From: Otatea glauca
Taxonomy: Eukaryota; Streptophyta; Magnoliopsida; Poales; Poaceae
Direction of reading: 5' to 3'
Assembly: GCA_036346275.1 (NCBI GenBank)
Contig: CM070726.1
Span: forward strand, 24,029,410 to 24,093,409
DNA length: 64,000 nt
Shown here in pieces: positions 55,700 through 64,000 of the stretch. The first letter of the stretch is position 1. The number at the start of each line of letters is the position of its first letter. Below the pieces are notes generated by a model that ran no database searches, was not told the origin of the DNA, and saw only the letters and a list, made by a program, of their open reading frames with translations. The position numbers and the translations under genes were made by a program.

Positions 55700-56720
55700 G
55701 ATAGCTGCGCTAGAAGTAAAACCAACATTAGAGGATCAGATTAGAGAAGGTCAACAAGATGACGATAAAATTTCAAAAATCAAGGCTAAAAGGAAGAAGG
55801 CCTAGCCATAGATTTCACTGATGAGCAAGGAACCATGTTCTTTAAAAGCCGAATTTGTGTCGGATATAAAGGAGTAAAACAATTGATTCTTGAGGAAGCT
55901 CATGATTCTAAGTACTCAATTCACCCAGAAGTGCTAAAATGTATCAGGATTTGAAGGAGAGATTCTGGTGGCCGAATATGAAGCGTGAAGTGGTGAGCAT
56001 GTTGCATTATGCGACGATGTCAAAGAGTAAAAGCCATGCACCAAAGACCACCGGTGCATTGCGGTAGATTAAAAATTCGGAATGGAAGTGGGAAGAAATC
56101 GAAATGGATTTTATCACCGGTCTACCTAAGACTCGTAAAGGTTACGATTCCATTTGGGTTATTGTGGATCGCTTAACCAAGGTCGCTCATTCCATCCCAA
56201 AGAAAGACCACTTACTCCGAGATCGTTTAGCGTAATTGTACATGTCGAGGATTGTATGTTTGCATGGAGTGCCCAAGAAGATTGTGTCGCATGAGGTACC
56301 CAATTTACCTCGAGATTTTGGAATAAGTTGCATGAAGCAATGGGAACCCGTCTGAATTTTAGTCAAAGATATCACCCGCAGATGGATGGTCGACCGAGAG
56401 AGTAAATCGATTTTAGAGGATATGTTGAGAGCTTGTGCTTTAGCTTATGCTACCTCTTGGGATAAATGTTTGCCATGCAGAAATTGATTATAATAATAGT
56501 TATCAAGCTAGCCTACGATGTCACCATTCGAGGCGTTGTATGGACGTGCTTGTCGTACTCGTTGAATTGGAATGAAACGGAGAACGTTGGTTTTGGGCCG
56601 ATATTCTCGAAGAGGCGTAAAGTCAAGTTGCAATGATCGAGAGAGGTTAAAGATAGCAGATCAAGACAGAAAAGCTACGCCGATAATCGTCGCCGAGATT
56701 TGAGTTTTGAACCGTAAGAT
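55700..56720 (+). pseudogene. Element D integrase
   Basis: Pieces include KMYQDLKERFWWPNMKREV (55937), EEIEMDFITGLPKTRKGYD (56095), VDRLTKVAHSIP and VCLHGVPKK (56255), then MLRACALAYATSWD (56420). The zinc-binding CxxC is replaced (LHYATMSK), and the second and third acidic positions fall in disrupted sequence. Frame changes are frequent. Confidence 0.75.
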
Positions 56721-56723
56721 CAT

Positions 56724-57120
56724 GTGTACCTCGTGGTTACCCTCTTAAGGGCGTTAAGAGATTTCACGTTAAAGGAAGCTTGCACCAAGATATGTCGGTC
56801 CGCTCAAGATTCTCGAGCGTCGAGGAGAGGTAGCTTATCGATTAGAGTTGCCTCACCATTGGCAGGAGTGCATGATGTATTCCATGTATCGCAGCTTAAG
56901 AAGTGTCTCAGAGTGCCAACAGAGCAAGCCCCGTTGGAGGCAATAGAGCTGCAAGAAGATTTGACTTATAAAGAGCAACCAATGTAATTTTGGATGTTGT
57001 GGAGCGCAAGACCGTAAACAAGTCTATTCGCTTTGCAGAGTTGATGGAGCAATCATTCGAAAGTGAAGCCACTTGGGAGCGAGAAGAAGAATTGAAGTCG
57101 AATTCAGAACCTATTCTCTA
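56724..57120 (+). pseudogene. Element D integrase C-terminus and chromodomain-like end
   Basis: The frame 56724-56987 has GVHDVFHVSQLKKCLRVP, the conserved end of Tekay integrase. A following frame has ILDVVERKTVNKSIRF and SEATWEREEELKS, which matches the fold and final helix of the chromodomain carried by this clade. The chromodomain is thought to steer insertion to marked chromatin. Confidence 0.75.
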
Positions 57121-57152
57121 GTTAGCCACGAATCTCGGGCCGAGATTACATT

Positions 57153-57162
57153 AAGGGGGAGG
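57153..57162 (+). other. Polypurine tract of element D
   Basis: AAGGGGGAGG lies two bases before the right LTR and fits the plus-strand primer. Confidence 0.75.
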
Positions 57163-57164
57163 TT

Positions 57165-60100
57165 TGTAACATCCCAAAATTTGGCTTAATTAAGTTTTTA
57201 TTGTTTAAAAGTGCATTTGTGATTTTCTGGAATTTATTTGGATTTTTCTGGATGTATTGGAATTAAATGTTATTTCAAGTTTATTGCTTTTTAATCAAAA
57301 GTATTTAAATCTGTGCCAAGTTAAAATAAAGTTTGGCCAAAAATATTTTATTTGAGTCCAGAATGTCTCAAAGTATTTTTGAGATTTTTCTTGGATTTTT
57401 CCTAATAGTTTTATTGCCTAAAATAAATAAAATGAATTTCTAGAATTATTTTAATTGGGAAACCCTTTTGAAAATCGGTGAACAGTGTTGGGCTCGGCCC
57501 ATACACTGCGTGTGCGGCCCAGTGGAACGCGGCCCGATTAGCCCATGATCCCAGAGGAAATCGTGCCGAGCCGTTGGATCGCGATCGTATGGCTTGTGTC
57601 ATGCCACGTCGCCGAATGCGCCTAAGCCATAGGATCGTGATCGCGTGGTCAGGGTGGATCGTGTCTTTCCGTAACCCTAATCGATCGCAGCCGTTGATCC
57701 AAGCGAAGGCCCAGATTGGATCTCGTCGGGGAAATCCGGTGCGTTCGTTGCGCCACGTGGACGGTTCTTCGTGAATCGCCGTCCGCGGGACTCGAGTCGC
57801 CGCCGTGTCCGAGAAGGACTCGCCGCCGCGTCGGTTGGTTTTCGAGCACCGCGCGTGGTCGCCGAGGCTATTTAAGGGGTCCGCAGCCTTCCCGAGAATC
57901 GCCATCGGCGCCGCAGCTTTTGGTCGGAAGGGTTTCGCGAGATTCGACGTAGAACACGCCCGGAGCTCGCCGGAGTTGATACGCCGTTGCGCCGCCGAGG
58001 TTTTCGCTAAAGAACGTCACCGATTCAGCGGTTTTGGCGCTTTGGTTCCGATCCGGATTCGCCAAGGTGTGCCGCGTCGACGAAGCCACTTGTTCACGTC
58101 GGACACGCGTCGAACGCCGTCGCCGTAGCTTCTTCCTCATCTCCGGTGGTTTTCTTCGCCGTCGTTTCGCCATTAGTCTCGGGTGAGTTTTTGACCGTCG
58201 GATCCGAGCGAACGGGAGGATTGAACGCGCCGCATGTGTCTGCTGCCGCTCGATCGGATCGGACCGTAGATGCGTGCCGCGTGTTGCGCATCGGCGGGGC
58301 AGCGCTGCGACCAATCGGGACGAGACGCGTGGCGCTGCGGGTTTCGAGGCGTCGTGCGCCGGGTTCACGGTGGACCAGAGGAGGTCTCGTGGACGTGTCT
58401 ATGCGCCGAGGCCACGGTCGAGCTCTGGTTGGTTCGGTCCATGGCTGACGCCACGCTGACGTCATAAATCGATTTTTCAAGATAAAAATAAATCTGTTAA
58501 TTCGTATTTTTCGATTTTCGATTTGAGTATTTATTTCAAACTTCAAAAGGCTATATCTTTTGCATTGTAACTCGGAATTGAGTGATTCCAGTTTCTAAAA
58601 ATTTGTAAAATTGAGATCTATTTAATGGTGAATTTTAATTGATTTTTGGAGTTCAATTGCTCTCTGTTTTGGCATTTATTTGCTTTTCTCTTTGACGCTG
58701 AGACGTTGAATTGTGCGACGCTTGGAGGAAGATCAAGCAACCCAAGAGCAAGCTTCAGATCAAGATCAGGACCTATTCCAAGGCAAGTTGTGCTTTGATC
58801 ATGTTGAACCCATGTTTATAAAATTGCTATGTTTGTTTTACAATATTGCATATATTTCAAATATACAATTGTTTCAAATTAGATTGGGTTTAGCTAAAAT
58901 ACCAGATTGATCTATACCCTACCTTGTCATTATATGCCATGAACCATTGTCACCCTAGATTGGTTTAATATAGTTGATTAATAATTATGATCAACATTGG
59001 AGGTTAGACCGTATTAGTTGCTTAGCCATGCCACGTCATCACATGTGTCGTAATCATTGTTAATTAATCTTGATTAACGGAATATGGAACAATGTTATGA
59101 ACTTGTGTGTCATGTGGGATCACGACGAGATTGAGTTGTTGTGGCGAGTCATGTCACGCAACGATGTTGAATTGTTGATGGCACGTGGTGCTTGGTAATC
59201 AACCGGGTGATGATAACTTAGATTGGGGCAAGTGGCAAGGGCGAGGAGGCCAAGGTGGGCCGATGGGCGATGGTATGTGGAAGTCTTGCCTTGATCACAC
59301 TAAGGACTTAACCTTGCAAGCCTTTGACTGAGTCAATCATGCAACCACATGTCCGGTATGGGCCACCTAATGAGTAATTTGCAAAGTCTTAATTTTGATA
59401 CTATCGTGGTGGTGTGAGTTCCGGTCGAGGTGTAATTCACATGGCGCAAGAGGGGGCCCTGGATGTGGTTTCTGAGACCGCCAGATGTTGAAACCTTAGC
59501 GGGTAGTATCGGGTTAAGATAGAACATTGTAAAGGCTTTGTTATAATCTCTCGCCTTTGTGGTGTTTGGTTGTATCACGTGGGTAAAGTGCATAACCTCC
59601 GCAGAGTGTGAAACTATTCGGATAGCGTGTTTCATGTATTGAGCAATGCTCGGAATTACAGATTAAGGGTTAGCTTAATTAATTGGACAACTTGGTTGGG
59701 ATGGCGGAATGCCATGTGGAAGATGGAATTTAACTTAGGATTGGAAACTTGGTTTACTTGAGAAATCTGAATTTATTTATTATCGTTATTGGTTTTACAT
59801 CCTTTACAATCTATATCTTGTATTCGTTCATAAATGCCGCTTATTGCAAAATAGCCATGATAGCCTATCCATTGGAATAAGCCTTGCATATAGATACATG
59901 GAATTGCATTCATGCACAACTTGTTGAGTGCTTTAAGTACTCACCCTTGCCAAACAACAATAATCAACAGTTGAAGAATCTACACTGTGTTGGAAGATGA
60001 AGTCCAAGAAGACACGAGTCATTAGGGTCCGAGCCTTGTCGGTTGCTGTGGTGGTGATGAGCTACCTACGCTTCTACTTTCCACGCTTAATTATTAGTTT

Positions 60101-60306
60101 ATATTTTCAGTCTTGCCCTGCGTGGCTTAATAATGTAAGTTGGTCATAAGATCATACATTTAGTTATATCAATAAATGAACTATTATTCTATTATCGTTG
60201 TGTATGATGTGATATGTACCAATGATAAGCTGTGTGCACTAGCGTTGATCCTGGGAATAGTGCAGTAAACACAGTGGGTTCGAATCAGTGGATTCGGGTC
60301 CCTACA
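57165..60306 (+). repeat. Element D 3' LTR
   Basis: It starts TGTAACATCCC and ends GGGTCCCTACA and is followed by CATGC, completing the duplication. It is 3142 bp against 3132 bp for the left copy. Differences cluster in the GC-rich third (about 57480-58440). Confidence 0.93.
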
Positions 60307-60311
60307 CATGC

Positions 60312-61133
60312 CTCCTGGGTGTACCCCGCGGGAGGTCTCCTCAAGCCCCGTGGGTTTACATTCCAGGGCGTACCTCGCGAGAGGTCTCCTCATGCCCCAC
60401 AGGCATACTTGCAGCGCGTACCCCGCGGGAGGTCCCCTCAAGCCCCACGGGCATACCTTCCAGGGCGTACCACGCGGGAGGTCCCCTCAAGCCCCGCGGG
60501 CATACCTCCAGGGCGTACCCCTGTGAGCTCCGATGGCCCAGAAGGGAGGCCTCATTCACCCCGTGCCTCGTGGGCATGTGGACATGGGTCTGCGGGATGT
60601 TGAGAGGGTCTCCCTCGCAAGCATGAGGGGCGATCCCCTCGTGCCCCCCGCGGGTGTGCTACGGGAGACTCCCTCCTACTCCACAGGCATCTACGGGAGA
60701 CTCCCTCCTACTCTGTGGGAGTCTACGGGAGGCACCCCCCTACTCCACAGGCATCTACGGGAGCAGCCCCCTACTCCGCAGGCGTCTACGGGAGGCTTCC
60801 TCCTAACCCGCAACCGTTTACGGGAGGCACACTCCTACCTCACAAGCATCTACGAGTGACTCCCTCCTACTCCGCGGGCGTCTACGGGAGGCACCCCCTA
60901 CTCCGCAGGCATCTATGGGAGGCACCCCCTACTCTGCGGGCATCTATGGGTGACTCCCTCCAACTCCGCGAACGTCTACAGGAGGCACCCTCCTACCTCG
61001 TGGGCGTCTACGAGTGACTCCGTCCTACCCCGCGGGAGTCTACGAGAGGTAGCCCCCTACTCCACGGGTGTCTACGGGAGACTCCCTCCTACTCCGCCAG
61101 CGTGCCCAGGAGGCTTCCTCATGCCCTCGCGGG
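60312..61133 (+). repeat. Element C 3' LTR, remainder, truncated
   Basis: It resumes after the CATGC duplication with the 48-bp and 32-bp minisatellites in the same order as 37354-38245. Homology stops after CATGCCCTCGCGGG at about 61133, so the last 780 or so bases of the LTR, with its TATA box, are missing. Confidence 0.85.
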
Positions 61134-61479
61134 TAGTGTCGATTTCTTGCTAGCTTCAACCTGCGTGAAGTGATCTTAGTCTAATTTCATTGTCAGTGAC
61201 TGGGATATTGAACAGAAATGGAGCGTTAGCATCTGAATCTGATGATACCGTGATGAATTGGAAATGCAGCTTGGAAATTTGATTTGATGTGGGGATGGAG
61301 AGAGAGCGCCAATTGTTGTTTATTTGTTATTGTTGTGGATGTGTTCCGGTGAATTTGGAAATGACTGACTGAAATATTTAGTGGACATGTGCGGTCTTTA
61401 TAGCTTGAATTGTGAATGCCTTCACTATTGAAGTGTTCTATTCAGTTCTGAGCGAGCTTCCTTCGGACGTTCCTAGATG
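61134..61479. other. Unique-looking DNA after the truncated LTR
   Basis: No coding sequence was recognised. The composition and T-rich tracts ahead of 61440 would suit an intron of the following CDC48-like fragment, but I cannot show this. Confidence 0.3.
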
Positions 61480-61667
61480 ATTTTATTGTTGCTAGAGCTG
61501 TAGCTAATGAAACAAGTGCATTCTTCTTTATGATCAATGGCCTAAAAATTATGTCAAAGCTAGCAGGAGAAAGTGAGAGCAATCTCAGAAAAGCATTTGA
61601 AGTAGCTGAGAAAATGCACCATCTATCATTTTCATTGATGAGATCGATTCCATTGACATTGGAGGAC
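61480..61667 (+). pseudogene. CDC48-like AAA-ATPase fragment
   Basis: The reading DFIVARAVANETSAFFF, then INGLKIMSKLAGESESNLRK and AFEVAEK matches the first AAA domain of CDC48/p97 just after its Walker A loop. One base is lost in an A run near 61611; the next frame continues APSIIFIDEIDSI, the Walker B motif with Asp and Glu. The Walker A loop and everything else are missing. CDC48 unfolds ubiquitinated proteins in the cytosol and nucleus. This is a fragment, either a captured exon or the residue of a degraded gene copy. Confidence 0.85.
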
Positions 61668-62040
61668 TCTGTTAGTCTGCTTTGTGTCTATGATGTGTGA
61701 TACTGAGGTTGGATTTGTGGTCCATATATATTTTGTAGCCCTCGTAGGGGAAATCATATTATGAATGGCAGACATTATTTCAGACAAGTTTGCATGTTTC
61801 CTCAGTTTTTTGTACTGTTCTGTACAATATCCCTTTGTTCCTATGTTGTTCATTTGTTGTAACTAGTTTTCAGAAGAAGCTAATCTTGATGACAACCAGG
61901 TATATATATTTTGTTGAACCTGCATCAACTACACAAGTAAGACAGTTGAATATTTATAGTTGAAGTGCATAAACTAGTACATCATAGTTTAAGTACAGAA
62001 ACAGTAAACTAGCGCTCGCCTACATCCCTCCATAATGGTG
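61668..62040. other. Spacer without recognised feature
   Basis: AT-rich DNA. Two short frames occur by chance. Nothing supportable was seen. Confidence 0.4.
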
Positions 62041-62331
62041 CTATAAGTGCCCGACTAGATCTTTTTGAAGCTGAGAGTGAGCTTTTCTATTTCTAATGGA
62101 TTGATGAGTTTGAATAAACTCAAGTGTTCGTTCATAGGAGACTACAACATTTTCTCCCATTGCTTCGTAATTGTAGTCAACTGGACCTCCATCCCGCTCA
62201 TCTTCAATCATCATGTTATGCATGATGATACATGCTGTCATGATATTTCGAAGTGTTTTTTTTTTATACAAAAAACGAGCTGATCCACGAACAATTCCCG
62301 CGTTCAAATATAGGCGTTCGAATTTACCCAT
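62041..62331 (-). pseudogene. PIF/Harbinger transposase C-terminal remnant
   Basis: The 96-codon minus frame contains ARFLYKKKTLRNIMTACIIM, HNMMIEDERDGG, YEAMGENVVVSYERTLEFI and THQSIRNRKAHSQLQKDLV, the C-terminal end of plant PIF/Harbinger-type transposases (Plant_tran family). Only this part is present; the catalytic DDE residues would lie upstream, where sequence is unrelated. A stop ends it at about 62041. Confidence 0.85.
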
Positions 62332-62400
62332 TCAATCATCACAATGAATTTCAATTTTAAAATTCCCGCATTTAAATATAGCCATTTGAATTTATCGGTA
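62295..62400. repeat. Short duplication next to the PIF/Harbinger remnant
   Basis: ATTCCCGCGTTCAAATATAG and what follows (62296-62328) recurs as ATTCCCGCATTTAAATATAG (62362-62396), with about 80 percent identity over 33 bp. The first copy is part of the transposase reading; the second is outside it. Confidence 0.65.
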
Positions 62401-62544
62401 AAAAACGGTTGCTGTTATGACGGTTATGTGGAATATGATTATAATATAGGAGAGAAAATAGAGAATGTGATATGGAGAGTTTTGTTGGAGAAGGAGGAGA
62501 TATGGAAAGACATTTTTTTAAAGAGTTCTTCAAATATAACTTTT

Positions 62545-62600
62545 AGAGAATGAGATTTGGAGAGTCCTTTTGAAGATGCTCTAAGAGAGTACAGGTTAGA
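62545..62600. mobile_element. Possible terminus of a Tourist/PIF-type element
   Basis: The run GGAGAGTCCTTTTGAAGATG followed by CTCTAAGAGAG resembles the GGAGATGCTCTAA ends seen in many PIF-related MITEs of grasses. A matching left end was not found, so this is tentative. Confidence 0.3.
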
Positions 62601-62875
62601 CTAACATATGGGATCGCTAGTTGAAAAAATTATAAAATGAGCTGCGTTTATTATATTAGAGTAGCCATCTTTAGTAGCGTTGGTCGATGAGGTAGACTAG
62701 GCTAGGGATAACCTAAAAGACAGCTGTATATGCGCTTCAACGACACAAGGTGCAGCTTGTAAGATTTGAAAGCTAACATATATCACACCAGTTGGTATAC
62801 AACTACTTTGCGATGTAGCTCGGATTGTTATCAATTTTAGCTCCATTGATCTGTGATGATAAATGATGGTTTTAT

Positions 62876-63096
62876 AAATAACTCACTTTTTTAAAATTTT
62901 ATAAAAATACGAGGCAAAAAAAAAACTCGATAGAGCTCTATCGTCAAATAACAGCGGAGCATCTAATGACAATGGAGTGGGAATTGACAATGAAAGCCCT
63001 GTCGCAAATTTATTTATGGGCAGAATCTCATTCGCTAAATGAATTGACAATAAAATATTATTTTTATAAAATTAATAAAAAAAAGTGAGTTATTTT
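62876..63096. mobile_element. MITE-like element with terminal inverted repeats
   Basis: AAATAACTCACTTTTTT and an A/T-rich block to about 62910 is inverted at 63050-63096 (AAAAAAGTGAGTTATTTTT), giving terminal inverted repeats of about 35 bp around 140 bp of unique sequence. There is no coding capacity. The family is not assigned because no certain target duplication was seen. Confidence 0.75.
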
Positions 63097-63746
63097 TAAA
63101 AATTTGAATAATGGCATCATTTAAATCGTAAGTGCTGCACAAAATGGGTTGCATGGAGAAAATGATTCGCCCTACAATTACATTTGACATGCTTCAGGCC
63201 TGAATCAGCACGGAAACACTCCACTAAACCATTCCGTTAGCTTCTACAATACATCTGCTATGGGAAAAACCTTGCTTTAAGTACTGATAATATCTACAGT
63301 TCAAGAAAACTTGTAAAACAAGGTTCCGTGGAAAACATTCAGCAATGGACATCAAGAAAATGAAGATGTATTTCCAATTCTTTGCCATTAAAGATGTTCC
63401 AAAATCCAACTAAACGGCATAATCAAGCCGTCAGGCAACTGTCCTGTAAAGCCAAAAACTCCAACCTAAGCTATTAACTCCAATAACCAATAATCTAGAT
63501 GTCCAATAATCTATTCATAAAAATAAAGCACAATTGTAAGTGCAGTTAACAAGCTTCGCAGTTCATCATCCATCACGTGTTGACAAAGGAATTTGTCTAA
63601 GCGGTAATAACAATAATCTAGAAATCAGCGCTATGTATTATATGATCCCAGAATCAGAGCAAAGTTAATTTTTTCCAATCCATAGTTGCAGCATCAGAGT
63701 ATAAGCTGCCGTTCTCACTCAATCGTAGCATCAGAGCATTAAGTTC
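63097..63746 (-). other. Probable 3' untranslated and flanking region of the GMP synthase gene
   Basis: This lies directly downstream (in the minus sense) of the GMP synthase stop. There is no coding sequence; a 61-codon minus frame at 63224-63409 has no domain. The true transcript end cannot be set from sequence alone. Confidence 0.45.
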
Positions 63747-63870
63747 CTATTCCCACTCCACCGTGGCAGGTGGTTTTGATGTTATGTCCTGGCAAACACG
63801 GTTAATGCCACGCACATTATTGCAGATCTTATTGACCACGTCCACCAGGAACTCGTGTTTAAAATAATAC
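63747..63870 (-). CDS. GMP synthase (glutamine-hydrolysing), last coding exon
   Basis: The minus-strand exon follows a CTCTCAG acceptor and reads YYFKHEFLVDVVNKICNN, then VRGINRVCQDITSKPPATVE with a final WE and a TAG stop at 63747-63749. This is the invariant C-terminus of GMP synthase (GuaA family), the dimerisation part of the ATP-pyrophosphatase half, ending KPPAT(I/V)EWE. The enzyme makes GMP from XMP, ATP and glutamine in purine synthesis. The exon has no stop or shift and is likely functional. The rest of the gene is upstream, beyond 64000 on this strand. Confidence 0.9.
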
Positions 63871-64000
63871 CTGAGAGTTTACAAGAAAATAGCACCAGCT
63901 GAGAAAATATGCAAGATTTAACAATAGGCTGATTGAAGACACTGCATAGAGTTTATCGCTTAACAAAAACAGTGCTAATTGACACTTATTAACCGAACAC
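63871..64000 (-). other. Intron of the GMP synthase gene, partial
   Basis: On the minus strand a pyrimidine-containing tract and CTCTCAG precede the exon; the donor lies beyond the window. No other coding sequence is seen here. Confidence 0.6.

Larger units (their letters stand above)
48370..60306 (+). mobile_element. Element D: Tekay-type Ty3 retrotransposon with 3.1-kb LTRs
   Basis: LTRs at 48370-51501 and 57165-60306, a primer site at 51506-51517, a purine tract before the right LTR and a CATGC duplication (48365-48369, 60307-60311) define D. Gag, protease, RT, RNase H, integrase and a chromodomain-like end are in order on the plus strand. Long LTRs and a chromodomain are typical of the Tekay/Del clade. 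The two LTRs are almost identical apart from short indels, yet pol is full of frame breaks. Confidence 0.93.
37316..61133 (+). mobile_element. Element C: Tat-like LTR retrotransposon with minisatellite LTRs, 3' end lost
   Basis: Both LTR copies start TGTTGAGGGGAAGTTCC (37316 and 48332). Gag (39066 on), a protease scrap, the start of RT and an integrase lie between on the plus strand. Element B interrupts RT, and element D splits the right LTR. The right LTR ends abruptly at about 61133, some 780 bases short, so no target duplication can be shown. The protease active site and most of RT-RNase H are missing. Gag and integrase motifs agree with the Tat lineage (inference). Confidence 0.8.

Overview
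The window is nuclear DNA from a flowering plant, almost certainly a grass (inference). It holds layered LTR retrotransposons of the CRM-like, Tat and Tekay types, a CACTA transposon with TNP2, DUF4218, DUF4216 and C48-peptidase remnants, a PIF/Harbinger remnant and a MITE. The only convincing host gene is the last coding exon of a GMP synthase at the right edge (63747-63870, minus strand). No CRISPR array, bacterial operon, rRNA or tRNA gene was seen.

Left nest (about 3040-37315). An old LTR remnant related to the Tekay LTRs further right (3040-3305 plus 36070-37315) was split by a CACTA element (3306-36069, target duplication GAA). The CACTA element was split by a CRM-like Ty3 retrotransposon, here called E (5089-31474, minus strand, duplication AAACA). 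E was hit twice: by a Tat-type element A (7764-18893, minus strand, duplication CAATG), which itself carries a copia-type solo LTR (9038-10394, duplication ATATT), and by a second CRM-like element F (19465-27099, plus strand, duplication CTAAG). Each boundary was read directly from terminal motifs and matching target duplications.

Right nest (37316-61133). A Tat-like element C (plus strand, minisatellite-rich LTRs of about 1.7 kb) sits in the same old LTR remnant. It carries a 2.7-kb deletion derivative of the A family (B, 41788-44456), and its right LTR is split by a Tekay-type element D (48370-60306, 3.1-kb LTRs, duplication CATGC). The right end of C is missing and is joined to unrelated DNA at about 61133.

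Right flank (61134-64000). This holds a CDC48-like AAA-ATPase fragment, the C-terminus of a PIF/Harbinger transposase, a short inverted-repeat element and the GMP synthase 3' end. Positions 1-2170 contain no gene that I can identify.

None of the elements looks autonomous. The CACTA transposase lacks its catalytic core, A has a gag-RT fusion with protease and most RT lost, C lacks the protease active site and the RT-RNase H block, and F and E carry key-residue losses in reverse transcriptase or integrase. The most unusual points are a spliced-looking antisense gene in A, an LTR-derived minisatellite block inside the integrase of C, an unrecognised ORF ahead of gag in D, and a pattern of small indels at CG and CHG sites that may be a sequencing artefact.
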